In this document: positions 55,326 through 63,973 of the stretch, piece after piece
Position numbering within the stretch: position 1 is the stretch's first letter
How the letters are laid out: the number at the start of each line of letters is the position of its first letter
Assembly (NCBI RefSeq): GCF_025631005.1
Contig: NZ_JAOTPL010000007.1
Location: 62,001-126,000, forward strand
DNA length: 64,000 nt
Source: Haoranjiania flava
GTDB taxonomy: Bacteria > Bacteroidota > Bacteroidia > Chitinophagales > Chitinophagaceae
Direction of reading: 5' to 3'
Made by a program: the position numbers and the translations under genes
The notes under the pieces: model-generated
Told to the model about the DNA's origin: nothing
Database searches by the model: none
What the model saw: the letters and a program-made list of their open reading frames with translations, nothing else

Positions 55326-56159
55326 TTAACAGCAACCGGAATAAGCATCACACTTAAGCTTTTCTGCATATACCGTAATACTGTGGATCACGGTATCGCT
55401 GGCCTTGTAGGTTGCTATTTCATCAGCATCCAGGTAATTTTTAAGGATATCATCAGGTACAACAATTGGTTTATCTTTTTGAATAGCCATGTTTTTGAAG
55501 CCTGCATCTGAGATATAGCTTAAATATGCCTCTTTATCAATAGCGCTGGCAACGCAACCTGCATACATTTCTGCCGCACTCCTGATCTTTGCAGGCAATG
55601 TGCCCGTAAGCACAATATCTGAAATACTGAAATGGCCGCCGGGCTTCAGCACCCTGTATATCTCAGCAAACACGGCCTGTTTATCTGGAACAAGGTTTAA
55701 CACACAATTGCTCACTACTACATCGGCTATATTGGAAGTTACCGGCATTTTTTCAATATCTCCCCGGCGAAATTCCACGTTATTAAATCCCAGCTTCTCT
55801 GCGTTCGCACGCGCTTTTTTGATCATGGCTTCAGTAAAATCAATTCCGATAACTTTGCCGGAATCGCCTGCTTCCGCCCTTGCTACAAAACAATCATTTC
55901 CGGCGCCGCTGCCCAGATCTATAACGGTATCGCCTTTTTTAATTTTGGCAAACTGAGTAGGAAGGCCACATCCCAAACCTAAATCAGCATCAGGGTTATA
56001 GCCGCTAAGCTCATTGTATTCTTCACTCATTATGGTATAGACTTCCGTACTGCAACCACCTGCTCCGCAGCAGCAAGAGGAATTGATGGCTTTATCCTGT
56101 AAGGCTATTTCGCTGTATTTCTGCCTTACCATTTCTTTGATCTCTTCTTGGGTATTCAT
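55326..56159 (-). CDS. arsM: Arsenite S-adenosylmethionine methyltransferase
   Basis: The 277-aa protein has an N-terminal cysteine cluster (SSCCCGAGGCS), then LGLGCGLPTQFA and a class I methyltransferase core with VIDLGSGAGNDCFVA. VVSNCVLNLVPDK and EMYAGCVASA carry the arsenic-binding cysteines of ArsM. It ends CDAYSGCC. It should methylate As(III) to volatile or less toxic forms. It follows the ArsR-type repressor gene by 34 bp, so the two form a small arsenic-response operon. Confidence 0.95.
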   Translation of the reverse strand: MNTQEEIKEMVRQKYSEIALQDKAINSSCCCGAGGCSTEVYTIMSEEYNELSGYNPDADLGLGCGLPTQFAKIKKGDTVIDLGSGAGNDCFVARAEAGDSGKVIGIDFTEAMIKKARANAEKLGFNNVEFRRGDIEKMPVTSNIADVVVSNCVLNLVPDKQAVFAEIYRVLKPGGHFSISDIVLTGTLPAKIRSAAEMYAGCVASAIDKEAYLSYISDAGFKNMAIQKDKPIVVPDDILKNYLDADEIATYKASDTVIHSITVYAEKLKCDAYSGCC

Positions 56160-56193
56160 GGGATATGTTTTAAAAACTTATAAAATAATCTGC

Positions 56194-56520
56194 TCAACAA
56201 CAGCCCTGATTCCTGGCAGTCACTATGATTTTTGAAAAATAGTCTTTTAGTATGTTGAAGGTTTTCTCGTTTATGCAGTAACAAATAGCATTGCCTTCAA
56301 TAGTGCCCTTTATAAGCCCGGCCTGCTTCAATTCTTTTAAATGCTGTGATACCGTGGGTTGCGCTAAAGGCAGCTTATCAACAATATCGCCACAGATGCA
56401 TGCATCTGCTTTCAGCAGGTATTCTATAATGGCCACGCGTGCAGGATGCCCCAGAGCTTTCGCTATAGCTGCTATACGGTTTTGCTGCCTGGTATAATGA
56501 TCTTTATTAGAAGCGCCCAT
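56194..56520 (-). CDS. arsR: ArsR-family transcriptional repressor
   Basis: The 108-aa protein is a winged helix of the ArsR/SmtB family: AKALGHPARVAIIEYLL, then ACICGDIVDKLPLAQPTVSQHLKELKQAGLI in pieces, then a wing. CIC at residues 41-43 and the C-terminal CC could bind As(III), in line with the arsM gene that follows. A palindrome in its own promoter is a likely operator. Confidence 0.92.
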   Translation of the reverse strand: MGASNKDHYTRQQNRIAAIAKALGHPARVAIIEYLLKADACICGDIVDKLPLAQPTVSQHLKELKQAGLIKGTIEGNAICYCINEKTFNILKDYFSKIIVTARNQGCC

Positions 56521-56530
56521 AATCTATATT

Positions 56531-56556
56531 TCTATATTGCAATATTACGATATAGA
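56531..56556. promoter_or_regulatory. Putative ArsR operator
   Basis: TCTATAT and ATATAGA arms surround TGCAATATTACG, 10 bp before the arsR start. On the minus strand TAATATTG in the centre is one base off the -7 consensus, so binding would block the promoter. Confidence 0.6.
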
Positions 56557-56879
56557 ATTAAAACTATCTTTTCGGAGGCAAATTTTTTTTCGTGCTTTTT
56601 ATATGTTGATTTCAGATGGCCTTAACCACCATGTATACAAAGAAGGCAAAAGTTGCGCAAAGGAAATTTTGTGTCTCCGTGGCGAAATAGTGTACCTTGT
56701 GCAAACCCTTGTGCACCTTGTGATTGAGCTTATCTTCTAACCACACTATACACAAAAAAGACAAAAAGTTGCGCAAAGGGAATTTTGTGTCTGCGTGGCA
56801 ATCGTATGTAGCTTGTATTCAGGATTGTTTACCATAAACTCCTGCTTTTCACAAGAAGGTATTGAAATCTTAAACCTGT
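56557..56879. other. Intergenic stretch with a direct repeat
   Basis: The 323 bp hold no gene. Two direct copies of a 60-bp repeat, listed separately, fill most of it. Confidence 0.5.
56624..56799. repeat. Two direct copies of a ~60-bp intergenic repeat
   Basis: Copy 1 (56624-56683) and copy 2 (56739-56799) both start AACCAC, share AAAGTTGCGCAAAGG and ATTTTGTGTCT(C/G)CGTGGC, and end GTGGC. The wording (ACAAA...GCGCAAAGG...TTTGTGTCT.CGTGG) resembles widespread intergenic repeats seen in many environmental bacteria. Confidence 0.7.
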
Positions 56880-57473
56880 TTAAAACTGCATCTTTTTAAA
56901 ATAATATAACTTATCTTCTTTGGTAACGGCTCTTAAGACTTTGCATGGATTGCCCGCAGCTATAACGTTTGAGGGTATATCTTTAGTAACCACACTACCC
57001 GAGCCTATCACCGTATTATCACCAATCGCAATGCCCGGGTTTACAACTGTATGGCCGCCAATCCACACATTATTGCCGATATGAATCGGCTGTGCATATT
57101 CCAGCCCGGAATTTCTTTTTTCAGCATCAAGCGGATGACCTGCCGTATAAATATTTACATTAGGGCCAAACATTACATTATCGCCGATATGCACGCCAGC
57201 ACAGTCAAGGATGATGCAATTATAATTGGCATAAAAATTTTCCCCTAAAAAAATATTATAACCGTAGTCGCAATAAAACGGGGGTTCAATATGAAAGTTG
57301 CCTGTAGTTTTTGCAAACAATGCTTTAAATAGGCTGTTCCTTTCATCGATTTTATGCGGATGAAGCGTGTTGATCCGGTACACCAGGTCCTTTGCATGTT
57401 GGCGTTCGCTAAACAACTCTTCATCAAAACCAAAATATGGCTTCCCTGCCAGCATTTTTTGCTTCTCTGTCAT
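56880..57473 (-). CDS. Maltose/galactoside O-acetyltransferase-like (left-handed beta helix)
   Basis: The 197-aa protein begins MTEKQKMLAGKPYFGFDEEL, the usual start of the Maa/NodL family. It has hexapeptide repeats after residue 70, with the catalytic His in NIYTAGHPLD and the acetyl-CoA loop region IGNNVWIGGHTVVNPGIAIG and IGSGSVVTKDIP. It acetylates a sugar with acetyl-CoA. It lies 4 bp after yggS and may share its mRNA. Confidence 0.92.
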   Translation of the reverse strand: MTEKQKMLAGKPYFGFDEELFSERQHAKDLVYRINTLHPHKIDERNSLFKALFAKTTGNFHIEPPFYCDYGYNIFLGENFYANYNCIILDCAGVHIGDNVMFGPNVNIYTAGHPLDAEKRNSGLEYAQPIHIGNNVWIGGHTVVNPGIAIGDNTVIGSGSVVTKDIPSNVIAAGNPCKVLRAVTKEDKLYYFKKMQF

Positions 57474-57477
57474 TAAC

Positions 57478-58191
57478 TTATTTTTCGTTCCAGTAGTAGC
57501 TGTCGGGATAGATTCTTTCCCCGAAAATAGCCGTGCCTACGCGCACAATGGTTGCACCTTCCTCAATAGCCGTTTCCAGGTCGTGGCTCATGCCCATGGA
57601 CAATTCGTGGGCTTCAATACCTTTATCAAGCATTTCGTGTTGTAATGTTTTTAATAATTCAAAACATTTACGCACTTTTTCCTGTTCGGCAGAGAAGAGG
57701 CCTATGGTCATCAAACCCTTTATTTGTAATCGTTCCAGCCTGCTTACTTCTTGTGCAAAGTCTACAGCCTGTTCGGGCGCTATACCAAACTTACTGTCTT
57801 CGTAGGAAGTATTTACCTGTATGAATATCTCCATTGTTCTTTGCTCAAACGCCAGGCGGTCGTTGAGTTTGCGGGCAAGCTCTATACGGTCTACCGATTG
57901 TATACAATTCACATATTTCAGTACCTCTTTTATCTTATTGGTCTGCAGATGCCCTATAAAATGTGTCTGGTGCGGAATGCTTTTCAGATCTTCATACTTT
58001 TCTTTTAGCTCCTGCACTTTGTTTTCACCCATCAGTGTTTCGCCGGCGCTGAAAGCTATGCGTATTTTTTCGGCATTTACCGTTTTCGTAGCAAGCAATA
58101 GTTTCACGTCTTCTGCACGCCTGCCGCAGCCTGCACATGCGTTGGCGATTCTTTGCTTAATAAGGTTTATGTTTTCAATGATAGGATGCAT
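57478..58191 (-). CDS. yggS: PLP homeostasis protein, YggS/PROSC family
   Basis: The 237-aa protein has the PLP lysine in LLLATKTVNAEKI, then GENKVQELKEKYEDL, HFIGHLQTNKIKEV, VNTSYEDSKFGI, GLMTIG and LSMGMSHDLETAIEEGAT with RVGTAIFGER at the end. These are the diagnostic YggS motifs. It binds pyridoxal phosphate and keeps its level in balance. Confidence 0.95.
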   Translation of the reverse strand: MHPIIENINLIKQRIANACAGCGRRAEDVKLLLATKTVNAEKIRIAFSAGETLMGENKVQELKEKYEDLKSIPHQTHFIGHLQTNKIKEVLKYVNCIQSVDRIELARKLNDRLAFEQRTMEIFIQVNTSYEDSKFGIAPEQAVDFAQEVSRLERLQIKGLMTIGLFSAEQEKVRKCFELLKTLQHEMLDKGIEAHELSMGMSHDLETAIEEGATIVRVGTAIFGERIYPDSYYWNEK

Positions 58192-58235
58192 GATAAAATT
58201 CCTCCGTAAAAGATATTCGATAAAGATAAAGTTTA

Positions 58236-59744
58236 TCAGTCAAACTTCCTCAGCCATTTACCCACTACAGGCATAGCGTATATTTGCTCTTTCTCTTTTC
58301 TGATAATGTATAGTACAAAAACCGATAATAAAATAAACCCGCTAAGCGTTCTGATAACAAGGCCCGGTGTAAGCGATTTTATAATTTCCTGGATAAAAAA
58401 CACCAGGAGCATCACGGCGAGATAGCTTAATATTTTTGAAATATTATACGGCACTTTAAAAAACTTTTGTCCCCACAAATAACACAGGACCACCATTAAG
58501 CTATAGCAGGCAAGCGTAGTCCAGGCGGAAGCCATCATACCAAACCTGGGTATAAAGAAATAATTTCCCACCAGCGTAACCAAAGCGCCAATAACCGTGA
58601 TGTAGATACCATAACGCATCCTGTCGGTTAACTTATACCAGATAGATAAATTGTAATAAATGCCGCTGAAGATATTTGCAAACAAGAGCACCGGCACGAT
58701 GTACAATCCTACCCGGTAATTTTCCTGTACATAATATTTCCAGTAATCCAGGAACAGGGCCGTAAATAAAAATGCCAAACATAGCGTGATCACAAACCAG
58801 TTCATAACCCGTGCGTACAATGCAGGCGCATTTTTATCTGCTGAACGGTTAAAGAAAAAAGGTTCGGCTGCCATTTTGAATGCCTGTATGAACATAGTGA
58901 TCACAATTGAAATTTTGTAGCATGCCGAATAAATACCAACAATGGTAATGCGTTCAGCAGGTGTGCCGCTGTACCATTTGTTCAGAAAAGCGCGGTCCAT
59001 CACCTCGTTGATCATACCTGCAAGGCCTATTACTAACATGGGTGAACTGTATGCAAACACCTGTTTCAATAAGTCTTTATCTATGCTGAAACGGAAAGAT
59101 CTCCATTCGTTAAAAAGAAGAAAGAAAACAACTGCACTGCCCAGCACGTTGGCCAGTAATATCAATGATACTTTATCGAACCCGGACAACAGATCTTGCA
59201 CAAAGCTATTATTCAAGCCCGGCAATATGGCAAGGAAAAATATGATACAAACAATATTGATAATAATGCCGATGATCTTAATAAATGCATACCGCTTAGG
59301 ACGTGCATCCTGCCGCAGTTTTGCGAAGGGTATGGCTGCCAGTGTATCAAATGCGAGGATGAGTATGCACAAGAAAATATACTGCACATTGTTCCCGATC
59401 CTGGTGAAATCAAGAATATCAAAACGAAAAATATACAAGAGCCCGCAGAACAGTATGGTTGAAACCAGCAGTGAGCCGAATGTTGTCTGGAAAAGCTTTC
59501 GGCGGTCTACACCCGGTTTGTTGCTGAACCTGAAATAGCCGGTTTCCATACCGTAGGTAAATACCACATTCAATACACCAAAGTAAGCATAGATCAGGGA
59601 TACTTTGCCAAAGGCTTCCATCCCCGACTTATCAACCATCAAATAGGTCAGCACCGGTGTAAGCAATGCATTTAACAGCTTAGCTACTACGCTGCTGCCG
59701 CCATACCAAAGCGTTTGTCCTGCCAGTTTTTTTATCTGCCCCAA
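58236..59744 (-). CDS. Wzx/MATE-type polysaccharide flippase
   Basis: The protein has 12-14 membrane segments along about 500 residues and begins LGQIKKLAGQTLWYGGSSVV, the standard opening of Bacteroidota oligosaccharide flippases. I placed the start at the TTG at 59744, because the -7 box TACTTTTG (59760-59767) overlaps the more upstream TTG at 59762. It should flip lipid-linked sugars across the inner membrane. It is far from the polysaccharide genes at 0-5 kb, so it probably serves another pathway. It lies divergent from ruvB. Confidence 0.88.
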   Translation of the reverse strand: MGQIKKLAGQTLWYGGSSVVAKLLNALLTPVLTYLMVDKSGMEAFGKVSLIYAYFGVLNVVFTYGMETGYFRFSNKPGVDRRKLFQTTFGSLLVSTILFCGLLYIFRFDILDFTRIGNNVQYIFLCILILAFDTLAAIPFAKLRQDARPKRYAFIKIIGIIINIVCIIFFLAILPGLNNSFVQDLLSGFDKVSLILLANVLGSAVVFFLLFNEWRSFRFSIDKDLLKQVFAYSSPMLVIGLAGMINEVMDRAFLNKWYSGTPAERITIVGIYSACYKISIVITMFIQAFKMAAEPFFFNRSADKNAPALYARVMNWFVITLCLAFLFTALFLDYWKYYVQENYRVGLYIVPVLLFANIFSGIYYNLSIWYKLTDRMRYGIYITVIGALVTLVGNYFFIPRFGMMASAWTTLACYSLMVVLCYLWGQKFFKVPYNISKILSYLAVMLLVFFIQEIIKSLTPGLVIRTLSGFILLSVFVLYIIRKEKEQIYAMPVVGKWLRKFD

Positions 59745-59759
59745 TGAAATAAGTTTTCG

Positions 59760-59767
59760 CAAAAGTA
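59760..59767 (-). promoter_or_regulatory. -7 element of the flippase gene (TACTTTTG)
   Basis: On the minus strand TACTTTTG fits TAnnTTTG exactly. Its position implies a transcript start near 59753 and so a translation start at or after 59744. Confidence 0.5.
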
Positions 59768-59859
59768 AGACAAATGATCGATGTGGGTGTATTAAGCCAC
59801 CTTGTATGAGAAAACAGGTAAATCGTTCACAGCACGCAACTTTTTTATATCTTTACCAT

Positions 59860-60891
59860 GTGTCAAACCCGAATTTAAATACAGATATTTCCAGGCTTAG
59901 CTCTGCAGATAAGGAGTATGAAAACTCTATACGCCCTACCGACATCGACGATTTCTCTGGGCAGCCGCAGCTTGTTGAAAACCTGGTGATCTTTATCAAG
60001 GCAGCTAAAATGCGCAGCGAAGCGCTGGACCACATTTTATTTCACGGCCCTCCAGGCTTGGGAAAAACGACGCTGTCAAGGATCGTGGCAAATGAAATGG
60101 GCGTAAACATTAAGGAAACTTCCGGCCCTGTGATAGAAAAGCCGGGCGACCTAGCCGGGCTGCTCACAAGCCTTGGAAAGAATGACGTATTATTTATCGA
60201 TGAGATCCATCGCCTGAGCACTATCGTAGAAGAATACCTGTATGCTGCCATGGAAGATTTTAAGATCGATATTATGATCGACTCCGGCCCCAATGCACGC
60301 AGCATACAACTTTCGCTTGAGCCGTTTACACTGGTGGGCGCTACTACACGCAGCGGCCTGCTCACAGCCCCCCTGCTTTCAAGGTTTGGCATTAAATCAC
60401 GGCTGGAATATTACAACGCCGATACCCTGAAACATATTATTTTCAGGAGCGCCGGCATTCTTCATACAAAGATCGGCGACGATGCAGCCCATGAAATTGC
60501 GCGAAGAAGCCGCGGTACGCCCCGTATTGCCAACGGCCTGCTGCGCCGTGTGCGGGATTTTGCACAGGTACTTAACAACGGGGCCATTGATATTGCCATT
60601 ACCAAGCACGCCCTGAAAGCATTGAATGTGGATGAACATGGCCTTGATGAAATGGACAACCGCATTCTTTCCTGCATCATAGATAAATTCAAAGGAGGCC
60701 CGGTAGGCATCACTACCATTGCAACAGCCGTTGGGGAAGAGCCCGGCACAATTGAAGAAGTATATGAACCTTTTTTGATACAGGAAGGATTTTTGCAGCG
60801 CACGCCGCGCGGGCGCGAAACCACGGAAAAAGCTTACATTCATTTAAGCAAGCAGCCACCCGCAAAAGGCGGGCAGGCAGTATTGTTTTAG
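59860..60891 (+). CDS. ruvB: Holliday junction branch-migration ATPase RuvB
   Basis: The 343-aa protein has the RuvB core: RPTDIDDFSGQPQLVENL, Walker A HGPPGLGKTTLS, Walker B VLFIDEIHRLS, sensor GATTRSGLLTAPLLSRFG and the winged-helix C-terminus with GTIEEVYEPFLIQEGFLQRT. I chose the GTG at 59860 (VSNPNLNTDIS) because it matches the usual length, and a -7-like TATCTTTA (59848-59855) lies just before it. An ATG at 59806 would add 18 atypical residues. Confidence 0.95.
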   Translation: MSNPNLNTDISRLSSADKEYENSIRPTDIDDFSGQPQLVENLVIFIKAAKMRSEALDHILFHGPPGLGKTTLSRIVANEMGVNIKETSGPVIEKPGDLAGLLTSLGKNDVLFIDEIHRLSTIVEEYLYAAMEDFKIDIMIDSGPNARSIQLSLEPFTLVGATTRSGLLTAPLLSRFGIKSRLEYYNADTLKHIIFRSAGILHTKIGDDAAHEIARRSRGTPRIANGLLRRVRDFAQVLNNGAIDIAITKHALKALNVDEHGLDEMDNRILSCIIDKFKGGPVGITTIATAVGEEPGTIEEVYEPFLIQEGFLQRTPRGRETTEKAYIHLSKQPPAKGGQAVLF

Positions 60892-60908
60892 ATTTCATCA
60901 TTCATTAA

Positions 60909-60939
60909 AAAAGCTCCTGTACAATAGTCAGGAGCTTTT
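60909..60939. terminator. Bidirectional terminator between ruvB and groEL
   Basis: AAAAGCTCCTG and CAGGAGCTTTT form a perfect 11-bp stem. Flanking A and T runs would serve ruvB in the + direction and groEL in the - direction. Confidence 0.85.
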
Positions 60940-60961
60940 AGTTTTATAAACATTCAATCTA

Positions 60962-62593
60962 TTAATACATTCCGTCCATACCGCCCGGCATTGCAGGAGC
61001 AGCAGGCTGTTTAGGTTCAGGTTTATCTGCAACCACGCATTCGGTAGTTAACAACATGCCTGCGATAGAGGCTGCGTTTTCCAAAGCGATACGGGTAACT
61101 TTTGTAGGATCAATAACACCAGCTTTGTACAGTGATTCAAACACTTCAGTACGCGCATTAAAACCAAAATCATTCTCGCCTTCTTTAATCTTCTGTACGA
61201 CGATGGAACCTTCAACGCCGCAGTTGCTAACAATTTGGCGGATCGGCTCTTCCAAAGAACGTTTTACGATGTTGTAGCCGGTAGATTCGTCGTCATTAGA
61301 ACCCTGGGCAGCTTCCAGGTTTGCAGTAGCGCGGATATAAGCTACGCCACCACCCGGTACAAAACCTTCTTCAACAGCAGCACGTGTAGCGTGTAAAGCA
61401 TCGTCTACCCTGTCTTTCTTTTCTTTCATTTCCACTTCAGTAGCAGCGCCTACATACAATACAGCCACACCACCGGACAATTTAGCCAGGCGTTCCTGTA
61501 ATTTTTCTCTGTCGTAATCAGAAGTAGTTGTCTCAATCTGGGATTTGATCTGGTTTACACGAGCCTGAATGGCTTCTTTTTCACCCTTACCGTCTACGAT
61601 GGTAGTTGTGTCTTTGTTGATGGTCAATGCTGCAGCACGGCCCAATACGCCCAGGTCTACGTTATCAAGGGTTAATCCTTTTTCTTCGCTGATAACCACA
61701 CCGCCTGTTAAGATAGCAATATCTTCAAGCATCTCCTTCCTTCTGTCGCCAAAGCCGGGAGCCTTTACAGCAGCCACTTTCAGCTGACCGCGCAATTTGT
61801 TTACCACCAAGGTAGCCAAAGCTTCGCCCTCAAGGTCTTCTGCAATGATCAGCAGTGAAGAAGAACTTTGAACGATCTTTTCAAGCAATGGTAAAATTTC
61901 TTTGAGGTTAGATATTTTTTTATCGTAGATAAGGATGTATGGATTCTGCATTTCAGTTTCCATTTTTTCGGTATCAGTCACGAAGTATGGAGAAATATAT
62001 CCCCTGTCGAACTGCATACCTTCCACAACATCTACATAAGTATCTGTGCCTTTTGCTTCTTCTACGGTAATTACGCCTTCTTTGCCTACTTTGCCAAAAG
62101 CTTCAGCGATCAGCTTACCGATTTCAGAATCGTTGTTGGCAGAAACTGTTGCTACCTGCTCAATTTTGCTGGTATCTTCGCCTACTGCCTGTGATTGTGC
62201 ACGCAGGTTTTCAACGATAGCGGCTACTGCTTTGTCTATACCGCGTTTAAGGTCCATTGGGTTTGCACCTGCAGCTACGTTTTTCAAACCTTCACCGATA
62301 ATAGCCTGTGCCAATACAGTGGCAGTGGTAGTGCCGTCTCCGGCTATATCACCGGTTTTAGATGCTACTTCTTTTACCATTTGTGCACCCATGTTTTCAA
62401 TGGGGTCTTCCAGTTCAATTTCTTTAGCAACGGTTACACCGTCCTTAGTAACTGCGGGGGCGCCAAATTTCTTTTCAATAACCACGTTGCGGCCTTTAGG
62501 GCCTAAGGTTACTTTCACAGCGTTTGCAAGCGTATCAACGCCTTTCTTCATTTTATTTCTTGCTTCAATATCAAAAAATATTTGTTTTGCCAT
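60962..62593 (-). CDS. groEL: Chaperonin GroEL (60 kDa)
   Basis: The 543-aa protein has the classical GroEL sequence: KVTLGPKGRNVVIEKKFGAP, GDGTTTATVLAQ (ATP site), AVKAPGFGDRRKEMLEDIA and VPGGGVAYIRA. It ends in a Gly-Met tail (PGGMDGMY). It folds proteins in the cytoplasm with GroES. It follows groES by 74 bp. Confidence 0.98.
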   Translation of the reverse strand: MAKQIFFDIEARNKMKKGVDTLANAVKVTLGPKGRNVVIEKKFGAPAVTKDGVTVAKEIELEDPIENMGAQMVKEVASKTGDIAGDGTTTATVLAQAIIGEGLKNVAAGANPMDLKRGIDKAVAAIVENLRAQSQAVGEDTSKIEQVATVSANNDSEIGKLIAEAFGKVGKEGVITVEEAKGTDTYVDVVEGMQFDRGYISPYFVTDTEKMETEMQNPYILIYDKKISNLKEILPLLEKIVQSSSSLLIIAEDLEGEALATLVVNKLRGQLKVAAVKAPGFGDRRKEMLEDIAILTGGVVISEEKGLTLDNVDLGVLGRAAALTINKDTTTIVDGKGEKEAIQARVNQIKSQIETTTSDYDREKLQERLAKLSGGVAVLYVGAATEVEMKEKKDRVDDALHATRAAVEEGFVPGGGVAYIRATANLEAAQGSNDDESTGYNIVKRSLEEPIRQIVSNCGVEGSIVVQKIKEGENDFGFNARTEVFESLYKAGVIDPTKVTRIALENAASIAGMLLTTECVVADKPEPKQPAAPAMPGGMDGMY

Positions 62594-62667
62594 ATTTTAT
62601 TTCATTAAATCGTTAATAAGAAAATAGTTAGTGTGTTCTGGCATGCTTATGCCTGCCGAATATAGTT

Positions 62668-62952
62668 TTAGAGTACTGCTACGATATCGCTTTCTCTCAT
62701 GATAAGGTATTCCTTACCTTCAATTTCAATTTCCTGGCCTGCATATTTTCCGTAAAGCACCTGGTCGTTTACTTTTACGGTCATGGGCTCGTCTTTTTTA
62801 CCGTTACCAACTGCTACTACAGTACCTTTCTGTGGTTTTTCCTTAGCTGTGTCGGGGATAATGATACCGCCTGCGCTGGTTTTTTCTGCTGCTGCGGGTA
62901 ATACTACCACTCTGTCGTGCAGTGGCTTCAATGTTATCACATTCGTTTCCAT
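62668..62952 (-). CDS. groES: Co-chaperonin GroES (10 kDa)
   Basis: The 94-aa protein begins METNVITLKPLHDRVVVLPA and has the mobile loop AAEKTSAGGIIIPDTAKEKP, then GKYAGQEIEIEGKEYLIMRE. It is the GroEL lid. A terminator upstream (63076-63111) separates it from the previous gene, so groESL has its own promoter within 62953-63075. No CIRCE-type inverted repeat was seen there. Confidence 0.98.
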   Translation of the reverse strand: METNVITLKPLHDRVVVLPAAAEKTSAGGIIIPDTAKEKPQKGTVVAVGNGKKDEPMTVKVNDQVLYGKYAGQEIEIEGKEYLIMRESDIVAVL

Positions 62953-63075
62953 AATATTGATTTTTTATTTTGTTTTATAGTTTCAATTGCGGTTAACGCT
63001 CTGCAACTTCTTTGCCACGGTAATATCAAGGTCAAAATTGCATTTTACAGGGAATATTAAACAGTTAGGCTTACA

Positions 63076-63111
63076 AAAAATGTCAGCTTTAAAATTTATG
63101 CTGACATTTTT
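63076..63111 (-). terminator. Terminator after the HU-CCDC81 gene
   Basis: AAAAATGTCAGC and GCTGACATTTTT form a perfect 12-bp stem with a 12-nt AT loop. It starts 13 bp past the stop codon of the preceding minus-strand gene. Confidence 0.85.
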
Positions 63112-63124
63112 ACCTTTAATAGGT

Positions 63125-63973
63125 TTATTCAATGACCACTTTTCTACCGAAATAGCGGCTAAGAGAATCTTTTATTTTTGAAGTATCAGCAGGATTTTGC
63201 AGGGTTATGGGGAAATATATTTTATAACTCTTTGCGCCGTTGATGTCAACAGTATCTACCAGGATATTGTGCCCGTATTTGGTGAGCTGGGCCGTACGAC
63301 TGGTAACACGGTTAATGTGGGGTGTAGTTTCAATAATGAATTTTGACACATTATTTTTTGCAACCGGCGCCTGGCCGGCAACGGTATCCTGCACCGTTTC
63401 ACTATGGGCTATCGGCTGCTCTTCAATGGCATTTGCGGCACGCTCATCCATCATGGAATAAATAAAATAACCAATCCCGGCCAGCAAAACCAGGATTATG
63501 AAATACAAAAACACCTTCATGCCATTGCTGCTGCGCTGGTAGCGGTAATTGTAATTGGGCATTTTATTCAGGCTGTTATCTTCACCGGTACCGGCAGGCA
63601 ACGCTTCCCTGAAACCAACGGGCGAATATTTGCTGAGTTTATAGCCTTCGTTTTTATCGGAATAAATATATCCCACTCCCTGGAAATTCATGGCGCGGGA
63701 GCCGATATTCATCAACTGGCGCGACTCTTCAATGAAAGAATCTACGTCTGCACGGACTATGCTCGGGTTTTTTTGTTGCAGTTCAGCAATATACGCGTAA
63801 AGGCCTTCGGAAGTGGTGGCTTTCTTATCAAAAACAAAAATGTTGGGACCGGCCTGCTCCCCGCTTTCAGAAGCTTCTACAGGATTGTTTATGGAAATGG
63901 TACCGATCTTTTCCATACTAAGCGTTTTGTGCTGCAAAAGATAGTCGGTCAATTGCTGAATATTAACTGCCAC
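63125..63973 (-). CDS. HU-CCDC81-type membrane protein with SPOR-like C-terminus
   Basis: The 282-aa protein has an HU-like N-terminal part (MAVNIQQLTDYLLQHKTLSM, then FVFDKKATTSEGLYAYIAEL and NIGSRAMNFQGVGYIY), one membrane segment at about 152-172 (VFLYFIILVLLAGIGYFIYS) and a C-terminal periplasmic domain of about 75 residues (YKIYFPITLQNPADTSKI, then DSLSRYFGRKVVIE) that looks SPOR-like. This layout fits the bacterial HU-CCDC81 family of Bacteroidota, which may link the envelope to peptidoglycan at division. Function is not established. Confidence 0.8.
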   Translation of the reverse strand: MAVNIQQLTDYLLQHKTLSMEKIGTISINNPVEASESGEQAGPNIFVFDKKATTSEGLYAYIAELQQKNPSIVRADVDSFIEESRQLMNIGSRAMNFQGVGYIYSDKNEGYKLSKYSPVGFREALPAGTGEDNSLNKMPNYNYRYQRSSNGMKVFLYFIILVLLAGIGYFIYSMMDERAANAIEEQPIAHSETVQDTVAGQAPVAKNNVSKFIIETTPHINRVTSRTAQLTKYGHNILVDTVDINGAKSYKIYFPITLQNPADTSKIKDSLSRYFGRKVVIE

